From NCBI RefSeq assembly GCF_029952445.1, contig NZ_JAQPPK010000021.1, positions 1-64,000 on the forward strand: a stretch of DNA of 64,000 nt, written 5' to 3'. The notes under the pieces are model-generated. The model saw nothing but the letters and a program-made list of their open reading frames with translations. It did no database searches and was not told where the DNA came from. Each line of letters opens with the position of its first letter. Within the stretch, counting starts at the first letter, position 1. This DNA is from Paenarthrobacter nitroguajacolicus. GTDB taxonomy: Bacteria > Actinomycetota > Actinomycetes > Actinomycetales > Micrococcaceae. Shown one piece after another: positions 8,209 through 16,576 of this stretch. The position numbers and the translations under genes are program-made.

Positions 8209-8690
8209 TGCCGCGTATCCAGGGCTGGGGGCGTTTGGGCTGGAGGTGTTTGGCCCACCAGGAACTCGTTGCGCTTCTCGATCAGGTTCTGCATGTACCG
8301 GCCCAGGACCAGCTTCTCCACCAGCCTGCCCAGTGGCCCGAACGGAGCAGCGAATTCGATGGTGTCCACCATGAGCGTCCCACTGCCATCGGGCCGGAAC
8401 TCGTGCGTGTGGCGGAGGTACTTGAAAGGGCCCTTCACCTGTTCGTCGGAGAACGACGCCGGAGCCTCCATACGCGTGATGCGGCTTGTCATGCGGAAGC
8501 GGACTCCAAGGTGCCAGGCCTGCCAGGTGACGGTCTCACCTTGGGATATCAGCCCACTGGTGACCCCGGCCACTGCCTTCTCGCGGCTCTTGGTCATCGA
8601 TCCCACGTGGGCATCGATGTTCCGTGACAAATCGAACAGTTCCTGCGGCGGCATGCTGGAACGGGTGCGGCAGACGAAAGCGACGGGCAT
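8205..8690 (-). CDS. SRPBCC-family (START-like) protein
   Basis: 161 aa. The order MPVAFVCRTRSSMPPQELFD, VTWQAWHLGVRFRMTSRI and DTIEFAAPFGPLGRLVEKLV matches polyketide-cyclase/dehydrase-like helix-grip proteins. The last part, LGRYMQNLIEKRNEFL, is the long C-terminal helix. It probably binds a hydrophobic ligand. It is the first gene of a two-gene unit with the acetyltransferase and is divergent from the FUSC gene. Confidence 0.75.
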   Translation of the reverse strand: MPVAFVCRTRSSMPPQELFDLSRNIDAHVGSMTKSREKAVAGVTSGLISQGETVTWQAWHLGVRFRMTSRITRMEAPASFSDEQVKGPFKYLRHTHEFRPDGSGTLMVDTIEFAAPFGPLGRLVEKLVLGRYMQNLIEKRNEFLVGQTPPAQTPPALDTRQ

Positions 8691-8807
8691 ACCTCGATCT
8701 TCCCAGAAGTTTCCGTGTCCATGCGGCCGGGTTCACTACGGGTTGTGACCGGGATTATGGCGGCTCCGATAGTGATCCTGATAATTTTCAGGAACAACCC
8801 TGGATGA

Positions 8808-9899
8808 TTGGTGGTGTTCCCCGTGCCCGCACTCTTGATGCACGCCCGCGAACTCCACCGACTTGGCCCGGCAAACAACGACCGCCTCTCCGCAGTCCGG
8901 GTTGCCCTGAGCGTTGCACTGCCGGGGCTCTTCCTGGTCCTCCTGGGCCGTCCCGACCTCATGTTGTACGCCGTGTTCGGCGCGCTGACAGGGATGTACG
9001 GCCGCAACGAAACCCATCAGCTCCGCCTCAAACACCAGGCACAAGCGGCGCTGATCCTGGTGGGCGGACTCACCATTGGCGTTTTCCTTTCCGTCAACCA
9101 CATCCATTCGTGGTGGCTGGTACTGGTGGCTACCCTGTTCGCCGGGGCTGGATCCTTGTACTCGGACACGGTGCGGCTCAAGCCGATCGGTCCATTTTTC
9201 GGCATCCTTGCGTTGGGCGCCTGCGCTTCGGTCCCCACCAGCGTTCCGTTCACGACGGCGGTACTCATCGGAGCTGCGTCCGCCGCCTTCTCCTTGGTGG
9301 TTGGGTTCGCCGGCTGGTTCCGGCACCGCAACTGGGTGGCCGGCGCCACCCGAAATGTTCCGTCCCTCCGCGGCCCCCTTCGCCAAGCCGCCCTCGTCCA
9401 TGCCGTCCGCTACTCCCTCGCGGTGAGCGCCGCCGGGGCCATCGGAGTCCTTAGCGGGAGTGGCCATCCGCACTGGGCCATGGCCGCAGCCGCCGTGCCC
9501 CTCGCGGGCGCCGACCTCCCAAGCCGCGTCCACCGCGGTATCCACCGCATCGTGGGAACGTTCCTAGGGTTGGTGGTGGTCGCCGTCGTGCTTTTCCCCA
9601 CTCCGCTGTCTCCCCTGCAATACTTTCCCGGCCACGGCGTGGTGGTCCTCGCCGTGGTGGTGATGCTGTGCCAGTTCCCCACGGAGCTTTTCATGGCCCG
9701 GCACTACGGGTGGGCGATGGTGTTCTTCACACCGGTGGTCCTGCTGATCGCGCAGCTTGCCGCACCGATGGATCCGGGTGTGCTGGTGATGGAACGCGCC
9801 ATTGAGACTTTCGTGGGAGCCGTGGTGGGAATCGCGGTTGCGGTGCTGGTACGGGCGCCGCGCTCCAAGACGGCGCAGGCTGGGATCCCGCGCGCCTGA
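8808..9899 (+). CDS. FUSC-family (aromatic acid exporter-like) membrane protein
   Basis: About 353-363 aa; the start is uncertain among TTG 8808, GTG 8811/8814 and ATG 8838, none with a strong ribosome site. It has two blocks of membrane helices. GHPHWAMAAAAVPLAGADLP and RVHRGIHRIVGTFLGLVVVA in the second block are the conserved FUSC/YccC signature seen in fusaric-acid and p-hydroxybenzoate efflux proteins. The first block (about residues 25-165) is shorter than in AaeB. The exported substrate is unknown. Confidence 0.8.
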   Translation: MVVFPVPALLMHARELHRLGPANNDRLSAVRVALSVALPGLFLVLLGRPDLMLYAVFGALTGMYGRNETHQLRLKHQAQAALILVGGLTIGVFLSVNHIHSWWLVLVATLFAGAGSLYSDTVRLKPIGPFFGILALGACASVPTSVPFTTAVLIGAASAAFSLVVGFAGWFRHRNWVAGATRNVPSLRGPLRQAALVHAVRYSLAVSAAGAIGVLSGSGHPHWAMAAAAVPLAGADLPSRVHRGIHRIVGTFLGLVVVAVVLFPTPLSPLQYFPGHGVVVLAVVVMLCQFPTELFMARHYGWAMVFFTPVVLLIAQLAAPMDPGVLVMERAIETFVGAVVGIAVAVLVRAPRSKTAQAGIPRA

Positions 9900-9913
9900 G
9901 CCATACTGGTTCA

Positions 9914-10468
9914 ATGCAGGCGACAACTGTCTTGGTCGAAGGCGAGAGCGACCGGCTGGCGGTCGAGATGCTCGCGCGTCGCCGCGGCCATGACCTGAAC
10001 GCCGAGCACGTGTCGGTGGTACCCATGGGAGGCGCCACCAGCATCGTCCGTTTCCTGGAGCGTTATGGTCCGGCCGGTGCCGATCACAGGCTTCTCGGGC
10101 TATGCGACGAACGCGAGTCCCATGGCATTGCCCGCGCACTGTGCCGCGCCGGAATCGGTTCGGGGCCCTTGGATGAACTCGGCTTCCACGTCTGCCACGC
10201 GGATTTGGAAGACGAACTAATCCGCTCCCTGGGCATCGACGCCGTGCTCAACGTTATTGATGGCCAAGGTGAACTCGCGTCGTTCCGGCTGCTGCAGCGC
10301 CAACCCTCGCAGCGCGAACAGCCGGTACCGGCGCAGTTGCGCCGCTTCTTCGGTGGCCGCAGCGGGAACAAGATCCGCTACGCACCCCTGCTGGTGGCCG
10401 CGTTGCCAGTAGGGCAGGCACCCGAGCCGCTCGCACGGCTTGTGGAATCCTTCGCGGGTGAAAGTTAG
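9914..10468 (+). CDS. Stand-alone OLD-type TOPRIM domain protein
   Basis: 184 aa. The N-terminus TTVLVEGESDRLAVEMLARR carries the catalytic Glu of a TOPRIM domain. LLGLCDERE and VCHADLEDELIRSLG match the later acidic motifs of the OLD-nuclease TOPRIM group. OLD nucleases normally carry an N-terminal ABC ATPase, which is absent here and not encoded next door. The protein may be a nuclease or a TOPRIM regulator of nucleic-acid repair. It overlaps the convergent SDR gene by four bases. Confidence 0.72.
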   Translation: MQATTVLVEGESDRLAVEMLARRRGHDLNAEHVSVVPMGGATSIVRFLERYGPAGADHRLLGLCDERESHGIARALCRAGIGSGPLDELGFHVCHADLEDELIRSLGIDAVLNVIDGQGELASFRLLQRQPSQREQPVPAQLRRFFGGRSGNKIRYAPLLVAALPVGQAPEPLARLVESFAGES

Positions 10469-11244
10469 GGCTCCAGTGGCCGGCGTGGTGGCCCGGAGGT
10501 CAGCTTTGCCGGAAGAATGCGCGCGAAGGAGCTGACAACTTTGTAGCGTTTGGTAGGGATGGAAACGGCCTTGCCATTGGCGTTGTCTTCCAGGCCTTCA
10601 CGGACCACGCGCTCGGCTGTCAGCCACAGGAAGCGCGGGGCTACGGTTTTATCCATTCCCATGCGGTCGTGGAATTCGGTGTGCGTGAAGCCCGGGCACA
10701 CGGCGGTGACCTGCACACCCGACTTCGCGTACGTGAGGTTAGCCCACCTGCTGAAGGTCACCTGCCATGCCTTGGCGGCGGAGTAGGTGCCCCGGTTCGC
10801 GAACGCCGCGACGCTGGCCACGTTGATGATCCGGCCCTTTCCCCGGGCCAACATCACTTCCAGCGCAGCGTGGCACAACTCCATGGGTGTCTCGACATGC
10901 AACCTCAGATGGCGGCGTTCTTCTTCCAACCCGTTGCGCTCGAAAGACTTCAGGAGTCCGATTCCGGCGTTGTTGACCAGCACGTCGACGGGACGGCCAG
11001 CGTCCTTGAGGCGGTCGGCAACTGCTGAAACCCCGACGTCGGTGGTCAGGTCCGCGGACAGCACTTCGACCGAGATGCTGAAGTCGCGTTCGAGTTCCTC
11101 GGCTTTTTGCTTGAGTCGCTGTTCGTCGCGGGCCACAAGGACCAGGTGGTGCCCGGATTCGGCCAGTTGACGGGCGAACTCGGCGCCCAGCCCAGCCGTT
11201 GCTCCAGTGACCAAGGCGGTGAGTTCGTTGGCTCGAGTCGTCAT
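10465..11244 (-). CDS. Short-chain dehydrogenase/reductase
   Basis: 259 aa. LVTGATAGLGAEFARQLAES is the glycine-rich NAD(P) site, VNNAGIG follows near residue 90, and the catalytic Ser and YSAAK lie near residues 144-160. The Arg after the second strand (LVARDEQRLK) favours NADP(H). Relatives are ketoreductase-like SDRs of unknown substrate. The gene is divergent from the BNR gene across a spacer with a long inverted repeat. Confidence 0.85.
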   Translation of the reverse strand: MTTRANELTALVTGATAGLGAEFARQLAESGHHLVLVARDEQRLKQKAEELERDFSISVEVLSADLTTDVGVSAVADRLKDAGRPVDVLVNNAGIGLLKSFERNGLEEERRHLRLHVETPMELCHAALEVMLARGKGRIINVASVAAFANRGTYSAAKAWQVTFSRWANLTYAKSGVQVTAVCPGFTHTEFHDRMGMDKTVAPRFLWLTAERVVREGLEDNANGKAVSIPTKRYKVVSSFARILPAKLTSGPPRRPLEP

Positions 11245-11273
11245 GCGCCAAGACTAGCCGCCCTCCCCACCTT

Positions 11274-11291
11274 GCGCCGAGGGGTTAGCTC
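11274..11291 (+). repeat. 18-bp direct repeat, left copy
   Basis: GCGCCGAGGGGTTAGCTC here is identical to 12725-12742. The two copies bracket the BNR gene; the right copy includes its stop codon. Confidence 0.5.
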
Positions 11292-11308
11292 TCCCCCCTT
11301 TGCCTCCG

Positions 11309-11367
11309 CCGACTTGGCAATAAGTGACAATCCCGGCGCTTGGGATTGTCATCTATTGGCATCTCGG
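11309..11367. repeat. Long imperfect inverted repeat (family member A)
   Basis: Arms 11309-11334 and 11342-11367 are complementary at 21 of 26 positions around a 7-base loop. The arm sequence (CCGAGATG..CA....TGACAAT) is related to the repeats at 49019 and 54934. Unlike the others in this window it lies between divergent genes, upstream of both the SDR and BNR genes. Confidence 0.55.
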
Positions 11368-11413
11368 TGCGTAGGATGGATTTTGAAACGATGCAAAGTC
11401 GCAAAGGATTTCC

Positions 11414-12739
11414 ATGGTCACCGATGCTCCTTCCCTCCAAGAGCCACTGGTCCTCAACAACAACGGCGCCTGGTGCTGGTTCCAGGACGAACGCGCTGTG
11501 ATCGACCCCTCCAACAACACGCTGCTGGTTGGCTCAGTCGCTTCTCCTAAAGGGCCGGGCGGACCGGGCCGCGGGGGCAACATCGAGATCTCTGTCCTGG
11601 ATCTTGTTTCCGGCGAGCGCAGCACCCACCTCCTCCACGAGCGCTTGGAGGCGGACGATCACAACGCCCCCGCACTCCTGATCCGGCCGGACGGTCGCTA
11701 CGTTGCCATGTACGCCAAGCACAAGACGGACAACTTTTCACGGTGGCGGGTCTCAGTCCGTCCGCACGACGCTTCAGAATGGGAGCCGGAGCGGCAGTTC
11801 GATTGGACGGAACTGGCCAATGGTCGTGGTGCGACGTACTCCAACCTTCACGCTTTGGCTGCGGAGGATCGGGTCTACAACTTTGTCCGGGCCATCAACG
11901 ACGACCCCACGCTGATGGTCTCCGATGACCACGGCAGCACGTGGAACTACGGCGGGAAACTCTTCACGCGCCCCAAGATCGGCTACGTCAACGGGTACAC
12001 GCGGTACGCCTCCAACGGCGTCGACCGGATCGACCTCATCACCACGGACCACCACCCCCGCGACTTCAACAACAGCATTTACCACGGCTACATCGAAGGC
12101 GATGCGCTTCACGACGCCGAGGGCAACGTGGCCAGCAAGCCGGTCATCGGCAGCGCCGGCATCAATCAGGACACCCTCACCACTGTCTTCAAAGCCGGGA
12201 TGACGCTCGACGGCGACACCCTCACCCACGGCTGGACTACTGACCTTCGCCGGCAGGGCAACGAACTCGCCGCCATCGTCACCTGCCGGGCCAACGACGT
12301 GAACGGTCCGCTGCAGCGGGAGCAAATGCTCGACGTCGACGATCACCGCCTGCTGTACGCCCGCTTCGACGGGGTGCGCTGGGAACTGAATCCACTCGCC
12401 GTCGCGGGTCCAGGCCTGCTGCCGCACGAGCAGGATTACACAGGGCTGGGTGCTGTGGATCCCAACAACCTTGATCAGGTGTACATCTCGACGCCGGTGG
12501 ATCCCCGGACCGGCGTTGGCACACCGCATTACGAGATCTATCGGGGCGTCACGGTCGATTCCGGGGCAAGCTGGGCATGGGAAGCCATCACGGAAGGGTC
12601 CACCGCGGACAACCTCCGGCCCATGGTGGTCCCGGGCGACCCATCCATCCACGCAGTCTGCTGGTTCCGCGGATCCATGGAGTCCTCACAGGCATACACC
12701 ACGGAGATCGTGGCGCTCATTGACGCGCCGAGGGGTTAG
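11414..12739 (+). CDS. BNR-repeat beta-propeller protein, probable polysaccharide-active enzyme
   Basis: 441 aa with no signal peptide. Two Asp-box motifs are visible, SDDHGSTWNYGG near residue 171 and VDSGASWAW near residue 378, with a propeller core carrying DDHNAPALLIRPDGRYVAMY and GRGATYSNLHAL. This fits the BNR_4-type family that includes putative sugar-releasing or polysaccharide-lyase-like propellers. No neighbouring sugar genes help to name a substrate, and the lack of an export signal suggests it acts in the cytoplasm on imported oligosaccharides. Confidence 0.72.
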   Translation: MVTDAPSLQEPLVLNNNGAWCWFQDERAVIDPSNNTLLVGSVASPKGPGGPGRGGNIEISVLDLVSGERSTHLLHERLEADDHNAPALLIRPDGRYVAMYAKHKTDNFSRWRVSVRPHDASEWEPERQFDWTELANGRGATYSNLHALAAEDRVYNFVRAINDDPTLMVSDDHGSTWNYGGKLFTRPKIGYVNGYTRYASNGVDRIDLITTDHHPRDFNNSIYHGYIEGDALHDAEGNVASKPVIGSAGINQDTLTTVFKAGMTLDGDTLTHGWTTDLRRQGNELAAIVTCRANDVNGPLQREQMLDVDDHRLLYARFDGVRWELNPLAVAGPGLLPHEQDYTGLGAVDPNNLDQVYISTPVDPRTGVGTPHYEIYRGVTVDSGASWAWEAITEGSTADNLRPMVVPGDPSIHAVCWFRGSMESSQAYTTEIVALIDAPRG

Positions 12740-12742
12740 CTC
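12725..12742 (+). repeat. 18-bp direct repeat, right copy
   Basis: Identical to 11274-11291. It contains the TAG stop of the BNR gene and also forms the left arm of the hairpin at 12729-12785. Confidence 0.5.
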
Positions 12743-12785
12743 CCAACCCTTTCGAACCCCCAAAGAGTCGAAAGCCAACCCCTCG
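12729..12785. terminator. Hairpin between the BNR gene and the siderophore operon
   Basis: CGAGGGGTT (12729-12737) pairs with AACCCCTCG (12777-12785), and the inner CTTTCGA/TCGAAAG can extend the stem. It lies between two convergent genes and probably ends both transcripts. Confidence 0.55.
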
Positions 12786-12792
12786 CGGTACG

Positions 12793-14649
12793 CTAGGCGA
12801 ACTTCGCCAGGGGGTTCCCCAATCGACCCGCCATCTGGAGTCCACCGGAGGGGTCTGAAATGTCGAGCATCTGCTGGTTGTTCCTCAGTTGCAGGCGGTT
12901 GAGGCAGGAGAGCTCGAAGTCCGGCGCGAAGAGATCGTGCATGGCGAACTGGTCCGCAAGCTCCGGGTGCCGTTCCTGGTACGCCCGCAACACGGCCGCG
13001 GCAGTACCCCAGAACCCGTCTTCGCGGACTGTCCCGTCCTCCACAAGGATTGCGCCCAGGAAGCGGAAGATGCAGTCGAAAACGTCCGTGAAGATGGCCA
13101 GGACCATCTCTTCAGCGGGGATCTCTGCCTTGATGCGCGAAACGTCGTCGGGGAGCTCAAGCCTGTCCCCCATGACCACGATCTCCTCAGCGATGTCCTT
13201 CATGATCGCCCGCACCGGCACGCCGTTTTCGAGGACCAGGATCACGTTTTCGCCGTGCGGCATGAAGGCGAGTTCGTACTCGTAGAGGCAGTGCACCAAT
13301 GGGACGAGGTAGGCCTCGAAGTAGCGGCGGAGCCATTCGAGGGGCGCCAGTCCGGAGCGGGAAATCAGCGCCGAAACCACGGACTCGCCGGACGAATCCA
13401 CATGCAGCAACGATGCCATGGTGGCCAATTGCTGCCCGTCCTTGAGCAACGGCAGCGGACTTTCCCTCCACAGGGCCGAGAGCATCTTCCGGTAGGGCGA
13501 CCCCTTGGCCGATGCCGCCTCGTAGTAGTGGTTGTGGTAGCCGATGGCAGCAGTTTCACGGATCATGGCCAGGCCCCGGTTCTGGAGCTCCTGGTCATTG
13601 CCGATCAATTCCTGCAGCCAGTCGTTGATAGCCGGAGTGGCCTTCATGTACTGCGGCGAGAGCCCACGCATGAAGCCCATGTTCAGCACGGACATGGCAG
13701 TCTTGACGTACGCCTTCTCCGGTGAAGTGGTGTTGAAGAACGTACGGATTGACTGCTGCGCCTGATAGGAATCCTCACCGGTTCCCAAGTGGACGATGTG
13801 CCGTTGGGCGATTTCTGCCGCGAACGTCACTGTGAGTTTGTTGTCCCACTGCCATAGGTGCACCGGCATGAGGAGGTAGTCCTCGGGGTCCAGGCCGGAC
13901 GCCGAGAGTTCTGCTTGGAACCATGCCAAGGTGGCCGGTCCGAGTTCGGCTTCGAAATGGGTGCGGTAGTCCAGCCCCGCACTGGAGGTGAACACGGCCT
14001 TTGAGCGGTGAACGGCGATCCACTGCAACTGCACGATGGCCCCGGTTTCGGGAGCGAAGGCGTGATAGTCGGCGATCCCGAACCCCAACCGGCCATTGTT
14101 GGCAACGAAGCACGGGTGGCCCTCGGTCATGCTGTGTTCGATAGCTTGGAAATCCGCGGCCCGGTCCCGGCCCCGCGTCACCCCCGCCACCAATTCGGCC
14201 GAACTGAACGGCTTGCCCTGCTTATAGGCGTGACTCGACAGCGTGCTGCTGACCTCCTCGAGGTATACGGGCAGCATCTCCTGGCGGATGCCCAGTGCCT
14301 CATGGAATTCGGTGATGAAGTCCAGCGCGTCCAGCGGCAACTCCTTGCCGTCCCGCAGGCGCACAATGGACTCTGCCGACACCGACCAGTGCTCAAGTTC
14401 CAGCAGCCGGGCGCGGAAGCGGTACTCAACCGTGTCGTCGTCGCTAACTACCTTGTAGAGACCGGCACCGTAAAGCCCGGCACCGTCCCCCTCTTCCCGG
14501 ATCAGTTCCGGGACCAGGATGCGCTCGTGCGAGAATTCGGCGATCGCTTTGCGGACCACGTGCCGGTTGGCGGCGGCCCAACGCTCCGGAGTCAGGTGGG
14601 CCACAGAACCTGCAGCCGCGGTGGTCACGTTGTCAACGGTGGTGGTCAT
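12793..14649 (-). CDS. desD: IucA/IucC-family siderophore synthetase (DesD-like)
   Basis: 618 aa, the usual length of NRPS-independent siderophore synthetases. The ATP-grasp-like core is visible: TEGHPCFVANNGRLGFG (nucleotide site), PVHLWQWDNKL, KTAMSVLNMGFMRGLSP and FMPHGENVILVLENGVPVR. These enzymes use ATP to join hydroxamate-bearing N-hydroxy-N-succinyl- or acetyl-cadaverine units into desferrioxamine-type rings. It is the last gene of the operon and its ATG overlaps the acetyltransferase stop (ATGA). The whole operon sits behind iron boxes at 18168-18205. Confidence 0.92.
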   Translation of the reverse strand: MTTTVDNVTTAAAGSVAHLTPERWAAANRHVVRKAIAEFSHERILVPELIREEGDGAGLYGAGLYKVVSDDDTVEYRFRARLLELEHWSVSAESIVRLRDGKELPLDALDFITEFHEALGIRQEMLPVYLEEVSSTLSSHAYKQGKPFSSAELVAGVTRGRDRAADFQAIEHSMTEGHPCFVANNGRLGFGIADYHAFAPETGAIVQLQWIAVHRSKAVFTSSAGLDYRTHFEAELGPATLAWFQAELSASGLDPEDYLLMPVHLWQWDNKLTVTFAAEIAQRHIVHLGTGEDSYQAQQSIRTFFNTTSPEKAYVKTAMSVLNMGFMRGLSPQYMKATPAINDWLQELIGNDQELQNRGLAMIRETAAIGYHNHYYEAASAKGSPYRKMLSALWRESPLPLLKDGQQLATMASLLHVDSSGESVVSALISRSGLAPLEWLRRYFEAYLVPLVHCLYEYELAFMPHGENVILVLENGVPVRAIMKDIAEEIVVMGDRLELPDDVSRIKAEIPAEEMVLAIFTDVFDCIFRFLGAILVEDGTVREDGFWGTAAAVLRAYQERHPELADQFAMHDLFAPDFELSCLNRLQLRNNQQMLDISDPSGGLQMAGRLGNPLAKFA

Positions 14650-15236
14650 TGGAATTCTCCTCTGCTCGCCGTAGCCGGCGCGGCCAGAATCGGGGTCAGC
14701 GTGGCGAGGAAATCCTCACGCGTACAGAAACTCAACAGGGCTTGTTTGTGGTCTTCGGCAGGGTCGACGGCGGGAAGGGTCACCACGCCGTGCGGCCTGA
14801 AGCCCACCTTCTGGTTCAACACATGGATCTTGTGGTTCCGGGCATCGGGCTCGACGACGACGCGCCGGGTTGCGGGGTCGGCGAAGAGTTCGGTCATCAC
14901 GGACTGCATGACGGCGGTGGTGTAGCCGGGCCGCGGATCACCGCTGGGTGGGGACACCAAAAGGTGCATGCCGACGTCGCCGGGCTGGACGTCGTAAACG
15001 TCTGCCAACGGCGATGACTCCGGGCGGTATCGCTCCATCAGGAAGGCGGGTGCGCCGTCGTCGAGCCCCAGGAAGGCTCGATGATGGGCAGAAGCGGCAA
15101 TCTTCGAGTATTCCTCCACAACGTCCTGCTCCACGGAACCAACCATTCCCCAGAACCGCGCATACTCCTGGCTTACCCAGCTGTGCAGGACAAGTGCGTC
15201 GGCCAGGGGATCTACTGGACGGAACGTGAAGCTCAT
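14646..15236 (-). CDS. desC: Siderophore acyltransferase (DesC/IucB-like GNAT)
   Basis: 196 aa from ATG 15236, which overlaps the monooxygenase stop as ATGA; a longer upstream reading is not needed. WVSQEYARFWGMVG and DARNHKIHVLNQKVGFRPHG match the siderophore GNAT family (AlcB/IucB/RhbD type), which transfers an acyl group from CoA to N-hydroxylated diamines. In the DesABCD pathway it acylates N-hydroxycadaverine. Confidence 0.9.
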   Translation of the reverse strand: MSFTFRPVDPLADALVLHSWVSQEYARFWGMVGSVEQDVVEEYSKIAASAHHRAFLGLDDGAPAFLMERYRPESSPLADVYDVQPGDVGMHLLVSPPSGDPRPGYTTAVMQSVMTELFADPATRRVVVEPDARNHKIHVLNQKVGFRPHGVVTLPAVDPAEDHKQALLSFCTREDFLATLTPILAAPATASRGEFQ

Positions 15237-16576
15237 ACTGCTGCTCCAACAGACTCCGGGGCCTCCACAGCGACAGGCGCCGGCGCCCCGAACTGCTGGA
15301 ACGCGATGCTGCGTTCGATCGGATAGACCTCGCGGCCGGTGATTTCGCGCAGGATGCAGGAATTGCGGTAGGCAGCCATGCCCAGGTCCGGCGTGACGAA
15401 GCCGTGGGTGTGCAGCTCGGCGTTCTGCACAAAGATTTCGCCGGGTTCGACGCCGGTCCCATAGTTGCGGTCGACGTCGAAACGGCCCTTGGCGTCGCGG
15501 CGGATCCGGTCCTGGATGCCCGTGAGGAACGCCGGTTCCTTGTAGCTGTAACCGGTGGCGAGGACCACGGCGTCGGATTCCAGCTGGTAATCGCGGCCAT
15601 GCTCTTCGTGATGCAACTGGAGCGTGTGGGTGCCCGTTGCCGGATCCCACTGCGCTGCCGTCAGGGACGAATGTGTGTGCAGCTGCGTGTCCACCATGCC
15701 GGAGAGGCTCTTTGTGTAGAGGAGATCGTAGATGTCGTCGATCAGGTCCGAATTGATGCCCTTGTACAGGTTCTTCTGGCTCTTGATCAGGGAGTCGCGC
15801 TGCCCGCCCGGGAGTGAGTGGAAGTAGTCAACGTACTCCGGCGAGGTCATTTCAAGGGTGAGCTTGGTGTACTCCAGCGGGAAGAAACGTCCGGAGCGGG
15901 TCACCCAGTTGAGTTGGTAGCCGTAGACGTCGATCTCCTGAAGGAGCTCGTAGTACAGCTCAGCCGCACTCTGGCCGCTGCCCACGATCGTGATGCTGCG
16001 CTTGGACTGCAGCTCACTCTTCCTCGACAGGTAATCGGCGTTGTGGAGGACAAGCCCACCAGCCTCCACTATTCCTGCACAGGAGTCCGGAACATACGGG
16101 GACGTACCAGTGCCAAGGACCAGCCGGCGGGCGCGAAGCACCTCGGCGCCATCCGGGCCCTGCACCGAAAGTCGGTACACGCCGTCGTCGTAAGCCACAT
16201 CAAGCACATCCGTGCTAAAACGGACGGATTCCAGCTGCCCGGCCACCCACTGGCAATACTGGTTGTACTCGGCACGCAGCGGGTAGAAGTTTTCGCGGAT
16301 ATAGAAGCGGTACAGCCGGCCCGTCTGCTTCAGGAAGTTCAGGAAAGAGAAAGGCGACGTGGGATCTGCCAAGGTCACCAAGTCCGCCATGAAAGGGACC
16401 TGCAGGTGCGCCGGCTCCAGCATCATGCCCGGGTGCCAGTCGAAGGACCCGCGGCGATCCACGAACACGCAGTCCAGGTTTTCCAGCGGCTCGCTCAGCG
16501 CGGCCAGGCCGAGGTTGAAGGGCCCGACGCCGATGCCCGCGACGTCGTAAATCCTGCCGTTGTCAGGGGTGCTCAT
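15233..16576 (-). CDS. desB: L-lysine/diamine N-monooxygenase (DesB-like)
   Basis: 447 aa. VAGIGVGPFNLGLAALSEPL near residue 13 is the FAD site of N-hydroxylating monooxygenases, DWHPGMMLEPAHLQVPFM follows, ITIVGSGQSAAELYYELL near residue 195 is the NADPH site, and VVLATGYSYKEP is the ATGY motif. It hydroxylates the terminal amine of cadaverine (or lysine) with NADPH and O2. Starts and stops overlap with both neighbours (ATGA), which shows translational coupling in the four-gene operon. Confidence 0.93.
   Translation of the reverse strand: MSTPDNGRIYDVAGIGVGPFNLGLAALSEPLENLDCVFVDRRGSFDWHPGMMLEPAHLQVPFMADLVTLADPTSPFSFLNFLKQTGRLYRFYIRENFYPLRAEYNQYCQWVAGQLESVRFSTDVLDVAYDDGVYRLSVQGPDGAEVLRARRLVLGTGTSPYVPDSCAGIVEAGGLVLHNADYLSRKSELQSKRSITIVGSGQSAAELYYELLQEIDVYGYQLNWVTRSGRFFPLEYTKLTLEMTSPEYVDYFHSLPGGQRDSLIKSQKNLYKGINSDLIDDIYDLLYTKSLSGMVDTQLHTHSSLTAAQWDPATGTHTLQLHHEEHGRDYQLESDAVVLATGYSYKEPAFLTGIQDRIRRDAKGRFDVDRNYGTGVEPGEIFVQNAELHTHGFVTPDLGMAAYRNSCILREITGREVYPIERSIAFQQFGAPAPVAVEAPESVGAAV

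Noticed and set aside
9914-10468. Gabija-like phage-defence pair
   Set aside because: No ATPase domain on the TOPRIM protein and no helicase gene beside it.
14646-15650. Longer 334-aa version of the siderophore acetyltransferase
   Set aside because: The extra N-terminus is read out of frame through the monooxygenase gene; ATG 15236 gives the normal family length and an ATGA overlap.
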